A stretch of DNA of 64,000 nt from JBNFVY01 sp049943335 (GTDB lineage: Bacteria; Pseudomonadota; Alphaproteobacteria; Rhodobacterales; Rhodobacteraceae). Each line of letters starts with the position of its first letter. Position 1 is the first letter of the stretch. The notes beneath the pieces are model-generated. The model had not been told where the DNA came from. It did not search any database and saw only the letters and a program-made list of their open reading frames with translations. The translations under genes and the position numbers were made by a program. The DNA lies in NCBI RefSeq assembly GCF_049943335.1, contig NZ_JBNFVY010000002.1, positions 310,001-374,000 of the forward strand, given 5' to 3'. Positions 51,926 through 59,554 of this stretch are shown piece after piece.

Positions 51926-52960
51926 TTACTGGGGCATCAGCGCCCAGTAATCCAGATCCAGCAGCACGTCGGGCAGGTATTTTCCATCCTCGCCCTTCAA
52001 CGCAAAGTCCGGCGCGCCGTGTTTGGTGGCGACCAGCCGCAGGCGAATCGCGCCGACGCCCGGCGCGGGCGTGTCGGCTTTGTCCAACACCTCGCTCCAG
52101 GCGCGCACCGTATCGCCCGAGAAGCACGGGTTGGCATGTGCGCCCGCGTTCAAACCGACGATCATCTGCGCGTTGGCCAGCCCGTTAAAGCTCAGGGCGC
52201 GGGCCATGGAAATGATGTGACCGCCATAGATCAGGCGTTTGCCGTCCTCGCGGTTGGTGGCGTCGAAATGCACCTTGGCCGTGTTCTGCCACAGGCGCGT
52301 GGCCAGCATGTGCTCGGCCTCTTCGATGGTCACGCCGTCCACGTGGTCGATCTTTTCGCCCACCTCGTAATCGCCCCAGCGGTGCGGCTCGCCGGCCTGG
52401 GTGAAATCGTAACCCGAAAAATCCAGGCCCTCGGGGATCATCAGATCGCCGGCATCGACGCTCTTGGCCAGGTCGGGGATCACGGTGGCGGGCGCGTCGG
52501 CATCCAGATCGCGCTTGCGCACCATCACCCAGCGCACATATTCCATGACCGTTTCGCCATGCTGGTTGGTGCCGCGCGTGCGCACGTACACCACGCCCGA
52601 TTTGCCGTTTGAATTCTGCTTCAGCCCGATCACTTCGGACGATGAAAGCAGCGTATCGCCCGGCCAGACCGGTTTCAGCCAGCGCCCTTCGCCATAGCCC
52701 AGGTTCGCCACCGCGTTCAGCGAAATATCCGGCACCGATTTGCCGAACACCACGTGAAAGGCGATCAGGTCATCCATCGGGCTGGCAGGCAACCCGCTGG
52801 CCTGCGCAAACGCGTCCGAGGAATAGAGCGCATGGCGCGCCGGGTAGAGCGCGTGATACATCGCCCGCTCGCCCCCCGATACGGTGCGTGGCACAGCATG
52901 CGCGATCACGTCGCCCAGCCGATAGTCTTCGAAAAAGCGGCCCGCGTTGGTCTTGCCCAT
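51926..52960 (-). CDS. mch: Mesaconyl-CoA hydratase (beta-methylmalyl-CoA dehydratase)
   Basis: Hydrates mesaconyl-CoA to beta-methylmalyl-CoA in the ethylmalonyl-CoA pathway. A 344-residue double hot-dog (MaoC-like) protein beginning MGKTNAGRFFEDYRLGDVIAHAVPRTVSGGERAMYHALYPARHAL, which closely matches the Rhodobacter enzyme as I recall it. The second half has KIDHVDGVTIEEAEHMLATRLWQNTAKVHFD. It shares one base of its start with the stop of the DUF1737 gene (TGATG). GGGGGAATTCTG precedes the ATG at 52960. Confidence 0.93.
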   Translation of the reverse strand: MGKTNAGRFFEDYRLGDVIAHAVPRTVSGGERAMYHALYPARHALYSSDAFAQASGLPASPMDDLIAFHVVFGKSVPDISLNAVANLGYGEGRWLKPVWPGDTLLSSSEVIGLKQNSNGKSGVVYVRTRGTNQHGETVMEYVRWVMVRKRDLDADAPATVIPDLAKSVDAGDLMIPEGLDFSGYDFTQAGEPHRWGDYEVGEKIDHVDGVTIEEAEHMLATRLWQNTAKVHFDATNREDGKRLIYGGHIISMARALSFNGLANAQMIVGLNAGAHANPCFSGDTVRAWSEVLDKADTPAPGVGAIRLRLVATKHGAPDFALKGEDGKYLPDVLLDLDYWALMPQ

Positions 52961-53163
52961 CAGAATTCCCCCAGATTCACTTCGGGGAAATAGGTCCCCT
53001 CGCCGTCTTTGATCACCGCCTGCCCGCAGCGCATCTTGCCCGTGTCGGGGCATGGCGCATAGACGGGCGAGCCGAACAGGCTCCACCCTTCGTTCAGGGC
53101 CTTGGTGACCTTGTGGCAAAACTCCGACGTGTCGTCGCCGGTCAGGAAACGATAAGCTCTCAT
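52960..53163 (-). CDS. DUF1737-family small protein
   Basis: A 67-residue protein, MRAYRFLTGDDTSEFCHKVTKALNEGWSLFGSPVYAPC..., with the DUF1737 pattern of a short beta-alpha-beta domain (LTG-x-DD-x(n)-V-x-x-L-x-x-GW-x-x-x-G-x-P). Function unknown. It is co-transcribed and probably translationally coupled with mch. ATG 53163. Confidence 0.85.
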   Translation of the reverse strand: MRAYRFLTGDDTSEFCHKVTKALNEGWSLFGSPVYAPCPDTGKMRCGQAVIKDGEGTYFPEVNLGEF

Positions 53164-53167
53164 GCAG

Positions 53168-53719
53168 TTACCTCGGGAATGGGTAGTAGCCCAGCCACCA
53201 GTGCACGGCGGCAAGGACGATAAAGACAACGATGGAAATCACGAACAGGCGCACATCGCCCGCCGCAGATCCGCCGTCATAGGGGACATAGCTGTGAACC
53301 TGCCGGTTGATCAGCGTCATTTCCACCAGCGCCCAGGCGATCATCGATCCGAACAGCACCAGCGACGCCAGATCGCCGTTCACCAACAGGTGCGACACGC
53401 CCCACAACAGCGTACCGATCAACATCGGGTGACGCATCCGCGCGCGCAGGCGGGATTTGGAATTGCCCACGCCAAACAGCAGCACCGCAATGAACATCAG
53501 CGTGTTGTTCAGATGCACACCCCAGCTGGGCGGGGCATAGACAAATATTTCGTCGCTGGCGCGATAGCCCAGCACCATGAGCACCAGCCCGATCGTCACC
53601 CCGGCGGCGACCAGACCCTTGCCCGCATTCCCCATCGCTTCGCGGCGGGCGGGGGCAATGCGTTTGAACAGGTGCGGAAGGATCCACAAAAGGATCCCGA
53701 TAATCAGTAGCGACGACAT
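53168..53719 (-). CDS. NnrU-family membrane protein
   Basis: A 183-residue protein with five or six predicted membrane helices. Motifs: APPSWGVHLNNTLMFIAVLLFG and RMRHPMLIGTLLWGVSHLLVNGDLASLVLFGSMIAWALVEM, typical of the NnrU/isoprenoid methyltransferase-like family (NnrU was described near denitrification genes). No denitrification genes are here; it sits between two ethylmalonyl-CoA pathway genes. Role unknown. Confidence 0.87.
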   Translation of the reverse strand: MSSLLIIGILLWILPHLFKRIAPARREAMGNAGKGLVAAGVTIGLVLMVLGYRASDEIFVYAPPSWGVHLNNTLMFIAVLLFGVGNSKSRLRARMRHPMLIGTLLWGVSHLLVNGDLASLVLFGSMIAWALVEMTLINRQVHSYVPYDGGSAAGDVRLFVISIVVFIVLAAVHWWLGYYPFPR

Positions 53720-53731
53720 GGCGAAGCCTCC

Positions 53732-54595
53732 TCAGGCTTGTTGAGCTTCCAAGGCGGCAATCGCCTCGGCCTTCGCCAGAGTGGCCTTAGCTGTGGCCAC
53801 GTGCAAGTTTTCCACGATCTTGCCATCCACAACGGCAACGCCCTGCCCGGTTTTCTCGACCTCGTCGAAGGCGGCGATCTGGCGGCGGGCCAGGTCGATT
53901 TCGTCTTCGGTCGGGGCGAAGGCTTCGTTGGAAATGGCCAGCTGGGCCGGGTGGATCAGCGATTTGCCGTCAAAGCCCATGTCGCGCCCCTGGGTGCATT
54001 CGGCGCGCAGCCCGTCTTCGTCCAGGTATTTGTTGTACACGCCGTCGATGCAGATCAGCCCATAGGCGCGCGCGGCCAGCAGGCACAGTTGCAGCGATGT
54101 CTGCAGCGGGGCGCGATCGGCGGGGGTGCGACAGTTCAGTTCCTTGACCAGATCGTTGGTGCCCAGAACGAAGCCGGCCATGCGCGGGTGCGATGCGATT
54201 TCGGCGGCGTTCAGCATCCCCAGCGGGGTTTCCATCATCGCCCAGAGCGGCACGTCGGGGATTGCGGCGGCCAGCTCTTCGACGTCCTTGCGGCTGTTGA
54301 CCTTGGGCAGCAGCACCCCGTCGATGTCCAGCCCGGCCAGCGCGGCCACATCGTCGCGGCCCCAGTCCGTGTCAAACCCGTTAACGCGCACGATACAGGC
54401 GCGCGGGGCATAACCGCCGCCCTTCAGCATCGCCACCAGCGTGGTGCGCGCATCGTCCTTGGCATCGGGCGACACCGCGTCTTCAAGATCGAACAGGATG
54501 GCATCGCAGGCCAGCCCCTTGGCCTTTTCCAAGGCGCGTTCCTTGGAACCGGGGATGTACAGGCACGAGCGATAGGCGCGAGGAGCGTCGGACAT
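53732..54595 (-). CDS. mcl2: (3S)-malyl-CoA thioesterase / CitE-family protein (Mcl2-like)
   Basis: A 287-residue CitE-like TIM-barrel protein. RSCLYIPGSKERALEKAKGL, LFDLEDAV, WAMMETPLGMLNAAEIASHPRM and MGFDGKSLIHPAQL resemble Rhodobacter Mcl2, which hydrolyses (3S)-malyl-CoA to malate and CoA at the end of the ethylmalonyl-CoA pathway. It is less like Mcl1, the lyase. ATG 54595 is preceded by GGAAGG; the extended frame is spurious. It is the first gene of the unit mcl2-nnrU-DUF1737-mch. Confidence 0.88.
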   Translation of the reverse strand: MSDAPRAYRSCLYIPGSKERALEKAKGLACDAILFDLEDAVSPDAKDDARTTLVAMLKGGGYAPRACIVRVNGFDTDWGRDDVAALAGLDIDGVLLPKVNSRKDVEELAAAIPDVPLWAMMETPLGMLNAAEIASHPRMAGFVLGTNDLVKELNCRTPADRAPLQTSLQLCLLAARAYGLICIDGVYNKYLDEDGLRAECTQGRDMGFDGKSLIHPAQLAISNEAFAPTEDEIDLARRQIAAFDEVEKTGQGVAVVDGKIVENLHVATAKATLAKAEAIAALEAQQA

Positions 54596-54860
54596 GATTC
54601 TTCCTTCCGGGTAATAATGTTGCGTTCTGGTGCACTCTTGCGCACCAATTGGCAAGGGTGGATTGGCCGCATTGCAGAAAACCTTGCCCGCCCGTGGGTT
54701 ACGCGCCGCGTTGCGTGCGAACCTTGCGTTAACCAATATTTTCCACCCTCTGGGCCATTCTCTTACCACCGTCGGATGGAGGGAGAGCCAGAATGGCACA
54801 TCCGGCTGCATTGTTCAGCGCCCCAAAACGGGGCCACGCAACAGGAACAGGAGACGTGAC

Positions 54861-55163
54861 ATGAAATATGTACTGACAGCCCTGACCCTCGCCGCAGCCA
54901 CTCTGTCCACACCGGCCGCGGCGGCGAACCAGTGCGCAAAGCGCGACCAGGTCGTGACCCGGCTGGAAACCAAATACGGTGAAACCCGTCAGTCGATCGG
55001 CCTGGGTGCCAATAATGGCGTGGTCGAGGTGTTTGCCTCGCCCGATACCGGCACGTGGACGATCACGGTGACGATGCCATCGGGCGTGACCTGCCTTGTG
55101 GCCAGCGGCCAGGCGTTTGAAACCCTGGCCGAAGCCACCGTGATCCCCGGGTCGGACACCTGA
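54861..55163 (+). CDS. Small exported protein of unknown function
   Basis: A 100-residue protein with a signal peptide (MKYVLTALTLAAATLSTPAAAA). The mature part, NQCAKRDQVVTRLETKYGETRQSIGLGANNGVVEVFASPDTGTWTITVTMPSGVTCLVASGQAFE, has two cysteines (in NQCAKR and VTCLV) and looks like a compact beta-rich periplasmic domain. I do not recognise it with certainty, although similar short proteins occur widely in Rhodobacteraceae. AGGAG lies 7 bases before ATG 54861. Confidence 0.8.
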   Translation: MKYVLTALTLAAATLSTPAAAANQCAKRDQVVTRLETKYGETRQSIGLGANNGVVEVFASPDTGTWTITVTMPSGVTCLVASGQAFETLAEATVIPGSDT

Positions 55164-55207
55164 TCGCATCGCGCCAGATCGCGGTCACGGCGGGCCCCGG
55201 TTGCGCG

Positions 55208-55254
55208 AAACGGTCCCTTAAAACGGCCCCCTGAAACGACTCCCTGAAACGCCC
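55208..55254. repeat. 13-bp tandem repeat, three copies, next to a stop codon
   Basis: AAACGGTCCCTTA, AAACGGCCCCCTG and AAACGACTCCCTG (55208-55246), with a partial fourth unit (AAACGCCCTAG) that contains the stop codon of the minus-strand TSUP gene at 55254-55256. Confidence 0.7.
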
Positions 55255-56018
55255 TAGCTCAGCGCGTCGAAAATCAGCTTGGCGCCGGTCGCCAGCAGGA
55301 ACACATAGGTCAGCCCAAAGAACAGCTTTTCGGGCACCTTGTTGTGCAGCCTGTAGCCCAGCCAGACGCCGGCCAGCGCCACCGGCGCCAGGATCACGAT
55401 GGCGACAAACATCTGGCTGCTGAACAGGCCCAGCGCGGCATAGGGCGGCACCTTCAACAGGTTGACCAGCCAGAAAACGATCACGCTGGTGGCTTGGAAC
55501 GTCGTTTTGTCCAGCGGGCGTGACAACATATAGACCGACGCCGGCGGCCCGCCCGCATGGCTGACGAAACTGGTGAACCCCATTGCGACCCCCGCGATCG
55601 TGCCGCCCACAGGGCCCATCGGGCGTCTGAGCGGGCGCAGCAGCCCGGTCTGGCGCGCCAGCTGGAACGCCACGAACGCCACCGCAACCACCCCGATCAA
55701 CAGGCGAAACAGGTCCGGATCGGCCGCGCGGAAAAACACCGCGCCCAGCGCGAGCCCCGGCAGCGACGCCAGCATCAGCAGCCGTGCCTCATGGCGCGAC
55801 CACTTGCGCCAAAACGCCTTCATCGCCCCCACATCCATCACCATCAGCAGCGGCAGCATCAGCGCAACCGCCTGCTCGGGCTCAAGAATCAAGGCCAGCA
55901 GGGGGGTTGCCGCAAAGGCAGCCCCCGACGCAAATCCGCCCTTGGAAATCCCCGCGAATAGCACCGCAGGGACGGCGATCAGGAAAAAGGTCAGGTCCAG
56001 TACCACAGCGCCACCCAC
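55254..56018 (-). CDS. TSUP-family membrane protein
   Basis: A 254-residue permease of the TauE/SafE family: FFLIAVPAVLFAGISKGGFASGAAFAATPLLALI at the start and AGVAMGFTSFVSHAGGPPASVYML in the second half. GTG 56018 is chosen because GGGGA lies 7 bases upstream; GTG 56006 is an alternative. The much longer frame reaching 57281 is the antisense of mdh and is rejected. Divergent from mdh. Substrate unknown. Confidence 0.82.
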   Translation of the reverse strand: MGGAVVLDLTFFLIAVPAVLFAGISKGGFASGAAFAATPLLALILEPEQAVALMLPLLMVMDVGAMKAFWRKWSRHEARLLMLASLPGLALGAVFFRAADPDLFRLLIGVVAVAFVAFQLARQTGLLRPLRRPMGPVGGTIAGVAMGFTSFVSHAGGPPASVYMLSRPLDKTTFQATSVIVFWLVNLLKVPPYAALGLFSSQMFVAIVILAPVALAGVWLGYRLHNKVPEKLFFGLTYVFLLATGAKLIFDALS

Positions 56019-56168
56019 ATGATTTTCCCCAGAATTCAGGGGCCTTAGCGGTAAGTTAGCGATAACGCCACCCCCCGCAAGCCCCGCCCGCCCCACGCGC
56101 CACCCTTGCGTGTGCACCCGCAGAACGCTAGGCATCGCGGCAACGTAAAACTGTCCGGAGAGAATTTC

Positions 56169-57131
56169 ATGGCCAGACCCAAGATTGCCCTCATCGGCGC
56201 AGGTCAGATCGGCGGCACGCTCGCCCATCTTGCTGCGCTCAAGGAACTGGGCGATGTCGTCCTGTTCGACATTGCGGAAGGCACCCCGCAGGGCAAAGCG
56301 CTCGACATCGCGGAATCGGGCCCCTCGGAAGGCTTTGACGCCACCATGGTCGGCACCAACGACTACGCCGATATCGCAGGCGCAGACGTGTGCATCGTCA
56401 CCGCCGGCGTGCCCCGCAAGCCGGGCATGAGCCGCGATGACCTGCTGGGCATCAACCTCAAGGTCATGAAATCGGTCGGCGAAGGCCTCAAGGCGCACGC
56501 CCCCGACGCATTCGTGATCTGCATCACCAATCCGCTCGACGCGATGGTCTGGGCGCTGCAACAGTATTCCGGTCTGCCGCCGGAAAAGGTCGTCGGTATG
56601 GCCGGCGTTCTGGACAGCGCGCGGTTCCGCCATTTCCTGTCGGTGGAATTCAACGTGTCGATGAAAGATGTCACCGCCTTTGTTCTGGGCGGCCACGGCG
56701 ACACGATGGTGCCGTCGGTGCGCTATTCCACCGTCGGCGGCGTTCCCCTGCCCGATCTGGTCGACATGGGCTGGACCACGCAAGACAAGCTGGACGCGAT
56801 CGTGCAGCGCACCCGTGACGGCGGCGCTGAAATCGTTGGCCTGCTGAAAACCGGCAGCGCCTTTTATGCGCCCGCCACCAGCGCCATCGAAATGGCCGAA
56901 GCATACCTGAAAGACCAAAAGCGGGTTCTGCCCTGCGCCGCCTATTGCGACGGCGAACTGGGCGTCAAGGGCATGTATGTTGGCGTGCCCACGGTGATCG
57001 GCGCTGGCGGGATCGAACGGATCGTCGGCATCAAGCTCAACAAGGAAGAGCAAGAGATGTTCGACAAGTCGGTCGACGCGGTCAAAGGCCTGGTCGAAGC
57101 CTGCAAGGGCATCGACAGCAACCTGGGCTGA
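56169..57131 (+). CDS. mdh: Malate dehydrogenase (NAD)
   Basis: Interconverts malate and oxaloacetate in the TCA cycle. It is of the LDH-like type found in alphaproteobacteria: GAGQIGGTLAHL (10-21), Arg83 and Arg89 (PRKPGMSRDDLL), and the catalytic His176 in GGHGDTMVP. It has 320 aa. GGAGAG precedes ATG 56169. A terminator follows at 57155, so sucC is a separate unit. Confidence 0.97.
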   Translation: MARPKIALIGAGQIGGTLAHLAALKELGDVVLFDIAEGTPQGKALDIAESGPSEGFDATMVGTNDYADIAGADVCIVTAGVPRKPGMSRDDLLGINLKVMKSVGEGLKAHAPDAFVICITNPLDAMVWALQQYSGLPPEKVVGMAGVLDSARFRHFLSVEFNVSMKDVTAFVLGGHGDTMVPSVRYSTVGGVPLPDLVDMGWTTQDKLDAIVQRTRDGGAEIVGLLKTGSAFYAPATSAIEMAEAYLKDQKRVLPCAAYCDGELGVKGMYVGVPTVIGAGGIERIVGIKLNKEEQEMFDKSVDAVKGLVEACKGIDSNLG

Positions 57132-57154
57132 TCCCAACCACGACATTACCACAG

Positions 57155-57180
57155 ACGGCCGGGGCATTCCCGGCCGTTTT
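57155..57180 (+). terminator. Rho-independent terminator of mdh
   Basis: A 9-bp perfect stem ACGGCCGGG/CCCGGCCGT with a 5-base loop is followed by TTTT, 23 bp after the mdh stop. Confidence 0.85.
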
Positions 57181-57220
57181 TCGTTCATGATTCCCGGTAA
57201 ATGCGGCGATCTTTGATTTT

Positions 57221-57251
57221 TGTGATCACACAGAATTAGCGTGTGATCACA
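57221..57251. promoter_or_regulatory. Tandem TGTGATCACA sites upstream of sucCD
   Basis: Two perfect copies at 57221-57230 and 57242-57251, with the same 21-bp spacing as at sdh, 110-140 bp before the sucC start codon. They lie after the mdh terminator, so they belong to sucC. Confidence 0.75.
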
Positions 57252-57360
57252 AAACCACGGAATTCCACCCAAACCGCGCAATGTTAGCGAAAAACCGTTT
57301 CTTCATCCTTCTGGTGTGTGTCATAGCGGAAAATGAACCGCACTAAGAGGGACAAGATTC

Positions 57361-58554
57361 ATGAACATTCATGAGTATCAGGCGAAAGCGATCCTGCGCG
57401 ACTACGGGTGTCCCGTGTCGGACGGACGTGTCGTGCTGAAAGCAGACGAAGCGAAAACCGCCGCGGGCGAACTGGATGGCCCGCTCTGGGTCGTCAAGGC
57501 GCAGATCCACGCCGGTGGCCGCGGCAAGGGCAGTTTCAAGGAATCCGACGCTGGCGACAAGGGCGGTGTGCGCCTGGCCAAGTCGGTCGAAGAAGCCGAA
57601 CAGATGGCCAAGCAGATGCTGGGCCGCACGTTGGTCACGCATCAGACCGGCCCCGCCGGCAAGCAGGTCAACCGCATCTATATCGAAGACGGCAGCGACA
57701 TCGATCGCGAACTGTACCTGGCCCTGCTGATTGACCGTCAGACCAGCCGCGTGTCGATCGTCTGTTCGACCGAAGGCGGCATGGACATCGAAGAGGTGGC
57801 CGAAAGCACGCCGGACAAGATCCTGTCCTTCAGCGTTGATCCTGCCACCGGCTACCAGCCCTTCCATGGCCGCCGCGTGGCCTTTGCCCTGGGCCTGGAA
57901 GGCGGACAGGTCAAGCAGATGGTCGGTCTGTTGAACAAGCTCTACACGGCGTTCATCGAAAAAGACATGGAGCAGCTGGAAATCAACCCGCTGATCGTCA
58001 TGCCCGATGGCAATCTCAAGGTGCTGGACGCCAAGGTCGGTTTTGACGGCAACGCGGTCTACCGCCACGCCGGTATCGCCGCCCTGCGCGACGAAACCGA
58101 AGAAGACCCCAAGGAACTGGCGGCCAGCAAATACGATCTGAACTACATCGCGCTGGATGGCGAAATCGGCTGTATGGTCAACGGTGCGGGCCTGGCGATG
58201 GCCACCATGGACATCATCAAGCTTTATGGCGCGGAACCGGCCAACTTCCTTGATGTGGGCGGCGGCGCGACCAAGGAAAAGGTCACCGAAGCGTTCAAGA
58301 TCATCACCAGCGACGAAAACGTCAAAGGCATCCTGGTCAACATCTTCGGCGGCATCATGCGCTGTGACGTCATCGCCGAAGGCGTTGTTGCGGCCGTCAA
58401 GGAAGTGGGCCTGCAGGTGCCGCTGGTCGTGCGCCTGGAAGGCACGAACGTGGAAAAAGGCAAGGAGATCATCAACAACTCCGGCCTGAACGTGATCGCT
58501 GCGGACGACCTGAAGGATGGTGCGCAGAAGATCGTCAAAGAAGTGAAAGGCTGA
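57361..58554 (+). CDS. sucC: Succinyl-CoA synthetase, beta subunit (ADP-forming)
   Basis: Makes succinate and ATP (or GTP) from succinyl-CoA. The ATP-grasp domain begins MNIHEYQAKAILRDYGCPVSDGRV. The C-terminal half has IFGGIMRCDVIAEGVV and VRLEGTNVEKGKEIINNS, which help build the phosphate-binding power helix. It has 397 aa. GAGGG precedes ATG 57361. Operon with sucD, 4 bp apart. Confidence 0.97.
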   Translation: MNIHEYQAKAILRDYGCPVSDGRVVLKADEAKTAAGELDGPLWVVKAQIHAGGRGKGSFKESDAGDKGGVRLAKSVEEAEQMAKQMLGRTLVTHQTGPAGKQVNRIYIEDGSDIDRELYLALLIDRQTSRVSIVCSTEGGMDIEEVAESTPDKILSFSVDPATGYQPFHGRRVAFALGLEGGQVKQMVGLLNKLYTAFIEKDMEQLEINPLIVMPDGNLKVLDAKVGFDGNAVYRHAGIAALRDETEEDPKELAASKYDLNYIALDGEIGCMVNGAGLAMATMDIIKLYGAEPANFLDVGGGATKEKVTEAFKIITSDENVKGILVNIFGGIMRCDVIAEGVVAAVKEVGLQVPLVVRLEGTNVEKGKEIINNSGLNVIAADDLKDGAQKIVKEVKG

Positions 58555-58558
58555 GCAG

Positions 58559-59446
58559 ATGGCAGTCCTCGTAGACAAACATACCAAGGTGATCTGTCAG
58601 GGCTTCACCGGCTCGCAGGGCACATTTCACAGTGAACAGGCGATTGCCTACGGCACGCAGATGGTCGGCGGCGTCACCCCCGGCAAAGGCGGGCAGGACC
58701 ATCTGAACCTGCCGGTGTTCAACAGCGTGCACGAAGCCAAGGCCAAGACCGAAGCCAACGCCAGCGTCATCTATGTGCCGCCCCCCTTCGCCGCGGATTC
58801 GATCCTGGAAGCGATCGACGCGGAAATGGAACTGATCGTCTGCATCACCGAAGGCATCCCGGTGCTCGACATGATGAAGGTCAAGCGCGCCCTGGTGGAC
58901 AGCACCTCGCGTCTCATCGGGCCGAACTGCCCCGGTGTCATCACGCCCGACGCCTGCAAGATCGGCATCATGCCGGGCCACATCCACAAGCGCGGCAGCG
59001 TTGGGGTTGTCTCGCGCTCGGGGACGCTGACCTATGAGGCCGTGAAACAGACCACCGACATGGGCCTTGGCCAGTCGTCGGCTGTCGGCATCGGCGGCGA
59101 TCCGATCAAGGGCACCGAACATATCGACGTGCTCGACATGTTCCTGGATGATGACGAAACCCAGTCGATCATCATGATCGGCGAAATCGGTGGAACGGCC
59201 GAAGAAGAAGCCGCCGAATTCATCGCCGAGCAGAAGAAAAAAGGCCGCTGGAAGCCGATCGCCGGGTTCATCGCCGGGCGCACCGCGCCTCCGGGTCGCC
59301 GCATGGGCCACGCTGGCGCCATCGTTGCCGGTGGCAAGGGCGACGCGGAAAGCAAGATCGAAGCCATGAAGTCGGCCGGCATCGTGGTGGCCGACAGCCC
59401 CGCCACGCTGGGCGAGGCCGTGAAAGACGCGATCGCCAAGGGCTGA
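58559..59446 (+). CDS. sucD: Succinyl-CoA synthetase, alpha subunit
   Basis: CoA-binding and phosphohistidine subunit. MAVLVDKHTKVICQGFTGSQGTFHSEQAIAYG is the CoA-binding N-terminus; GVVSRSGTLTYEAV and the active-site region GRRMGHAGAIVAG hold the phosphorylated His. 295 aa. Co-transcribed with sucC. Confidence 0.97.
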   Translation: MAVLVDKHTKVICQGFTGSQGTFHSEQAIAYGTQMVGGVTPGKGGQDHLNLPVFNSVHEAKAKTEANASVIYVPPPFAADSILEAIDAEMELIVCITEGIPVLDMMKVKRALVDSTSRLIGPNCPGVITPDACKIGIMPGHIHKRGSVGVVSRSGTLTYEAVKQTTDMGLGQSSAVGIGGDPIKGTEHIDVLDMFLDDDETQSIIMIGEIGGTAEEEAAEFIAEQKKKGRWKPIAGFIAGRTAPPGRRMGHAGAIVAGGKGDAESKIEAMKSAGIVVADSPATLGEAVKDAIAKG

Positions 59447-59480
59447 TCGCCCGCCGCCTGCGCGCGGCACCAAAGCACCA

Positions 59481-59510
59481 ACCCGCGCCCCGTTTGACAG
59501 GGGCGCGGGT
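59481..59510. promoter_or_regulatory. Strong hairpin between sucD and sucA
   Basis: A perfect 11-bp stem ACCCGCGCCCC/GGGGCGCGGGT with an 8-base loop. There is no T-run, so it may be a processing or RNA-stability element that sets the ratio of sucCD to sucAB messages, not a true terminator. Confidence 0.55.
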
Positions 59511-59554
59511 CAACCCTCATCCGGGGCCGTGCCCCAACAGATCAGGTCAGAGCC

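Noticed and set aside
51441..57251. CRP or FNR sites
   Set aside because: The half-sites TGTGA/TCACA abut with no 6-bp (CRP) or 4-bp (FNR) spacer, so the known consensus does not fit.
56019..57281. Long upstream extension of the TSUP gene, antisense to mdh
   Set aside because: It covers the whole mdh gene; the TSUP protein starts at a GTG with a good ribosome site at 56018.
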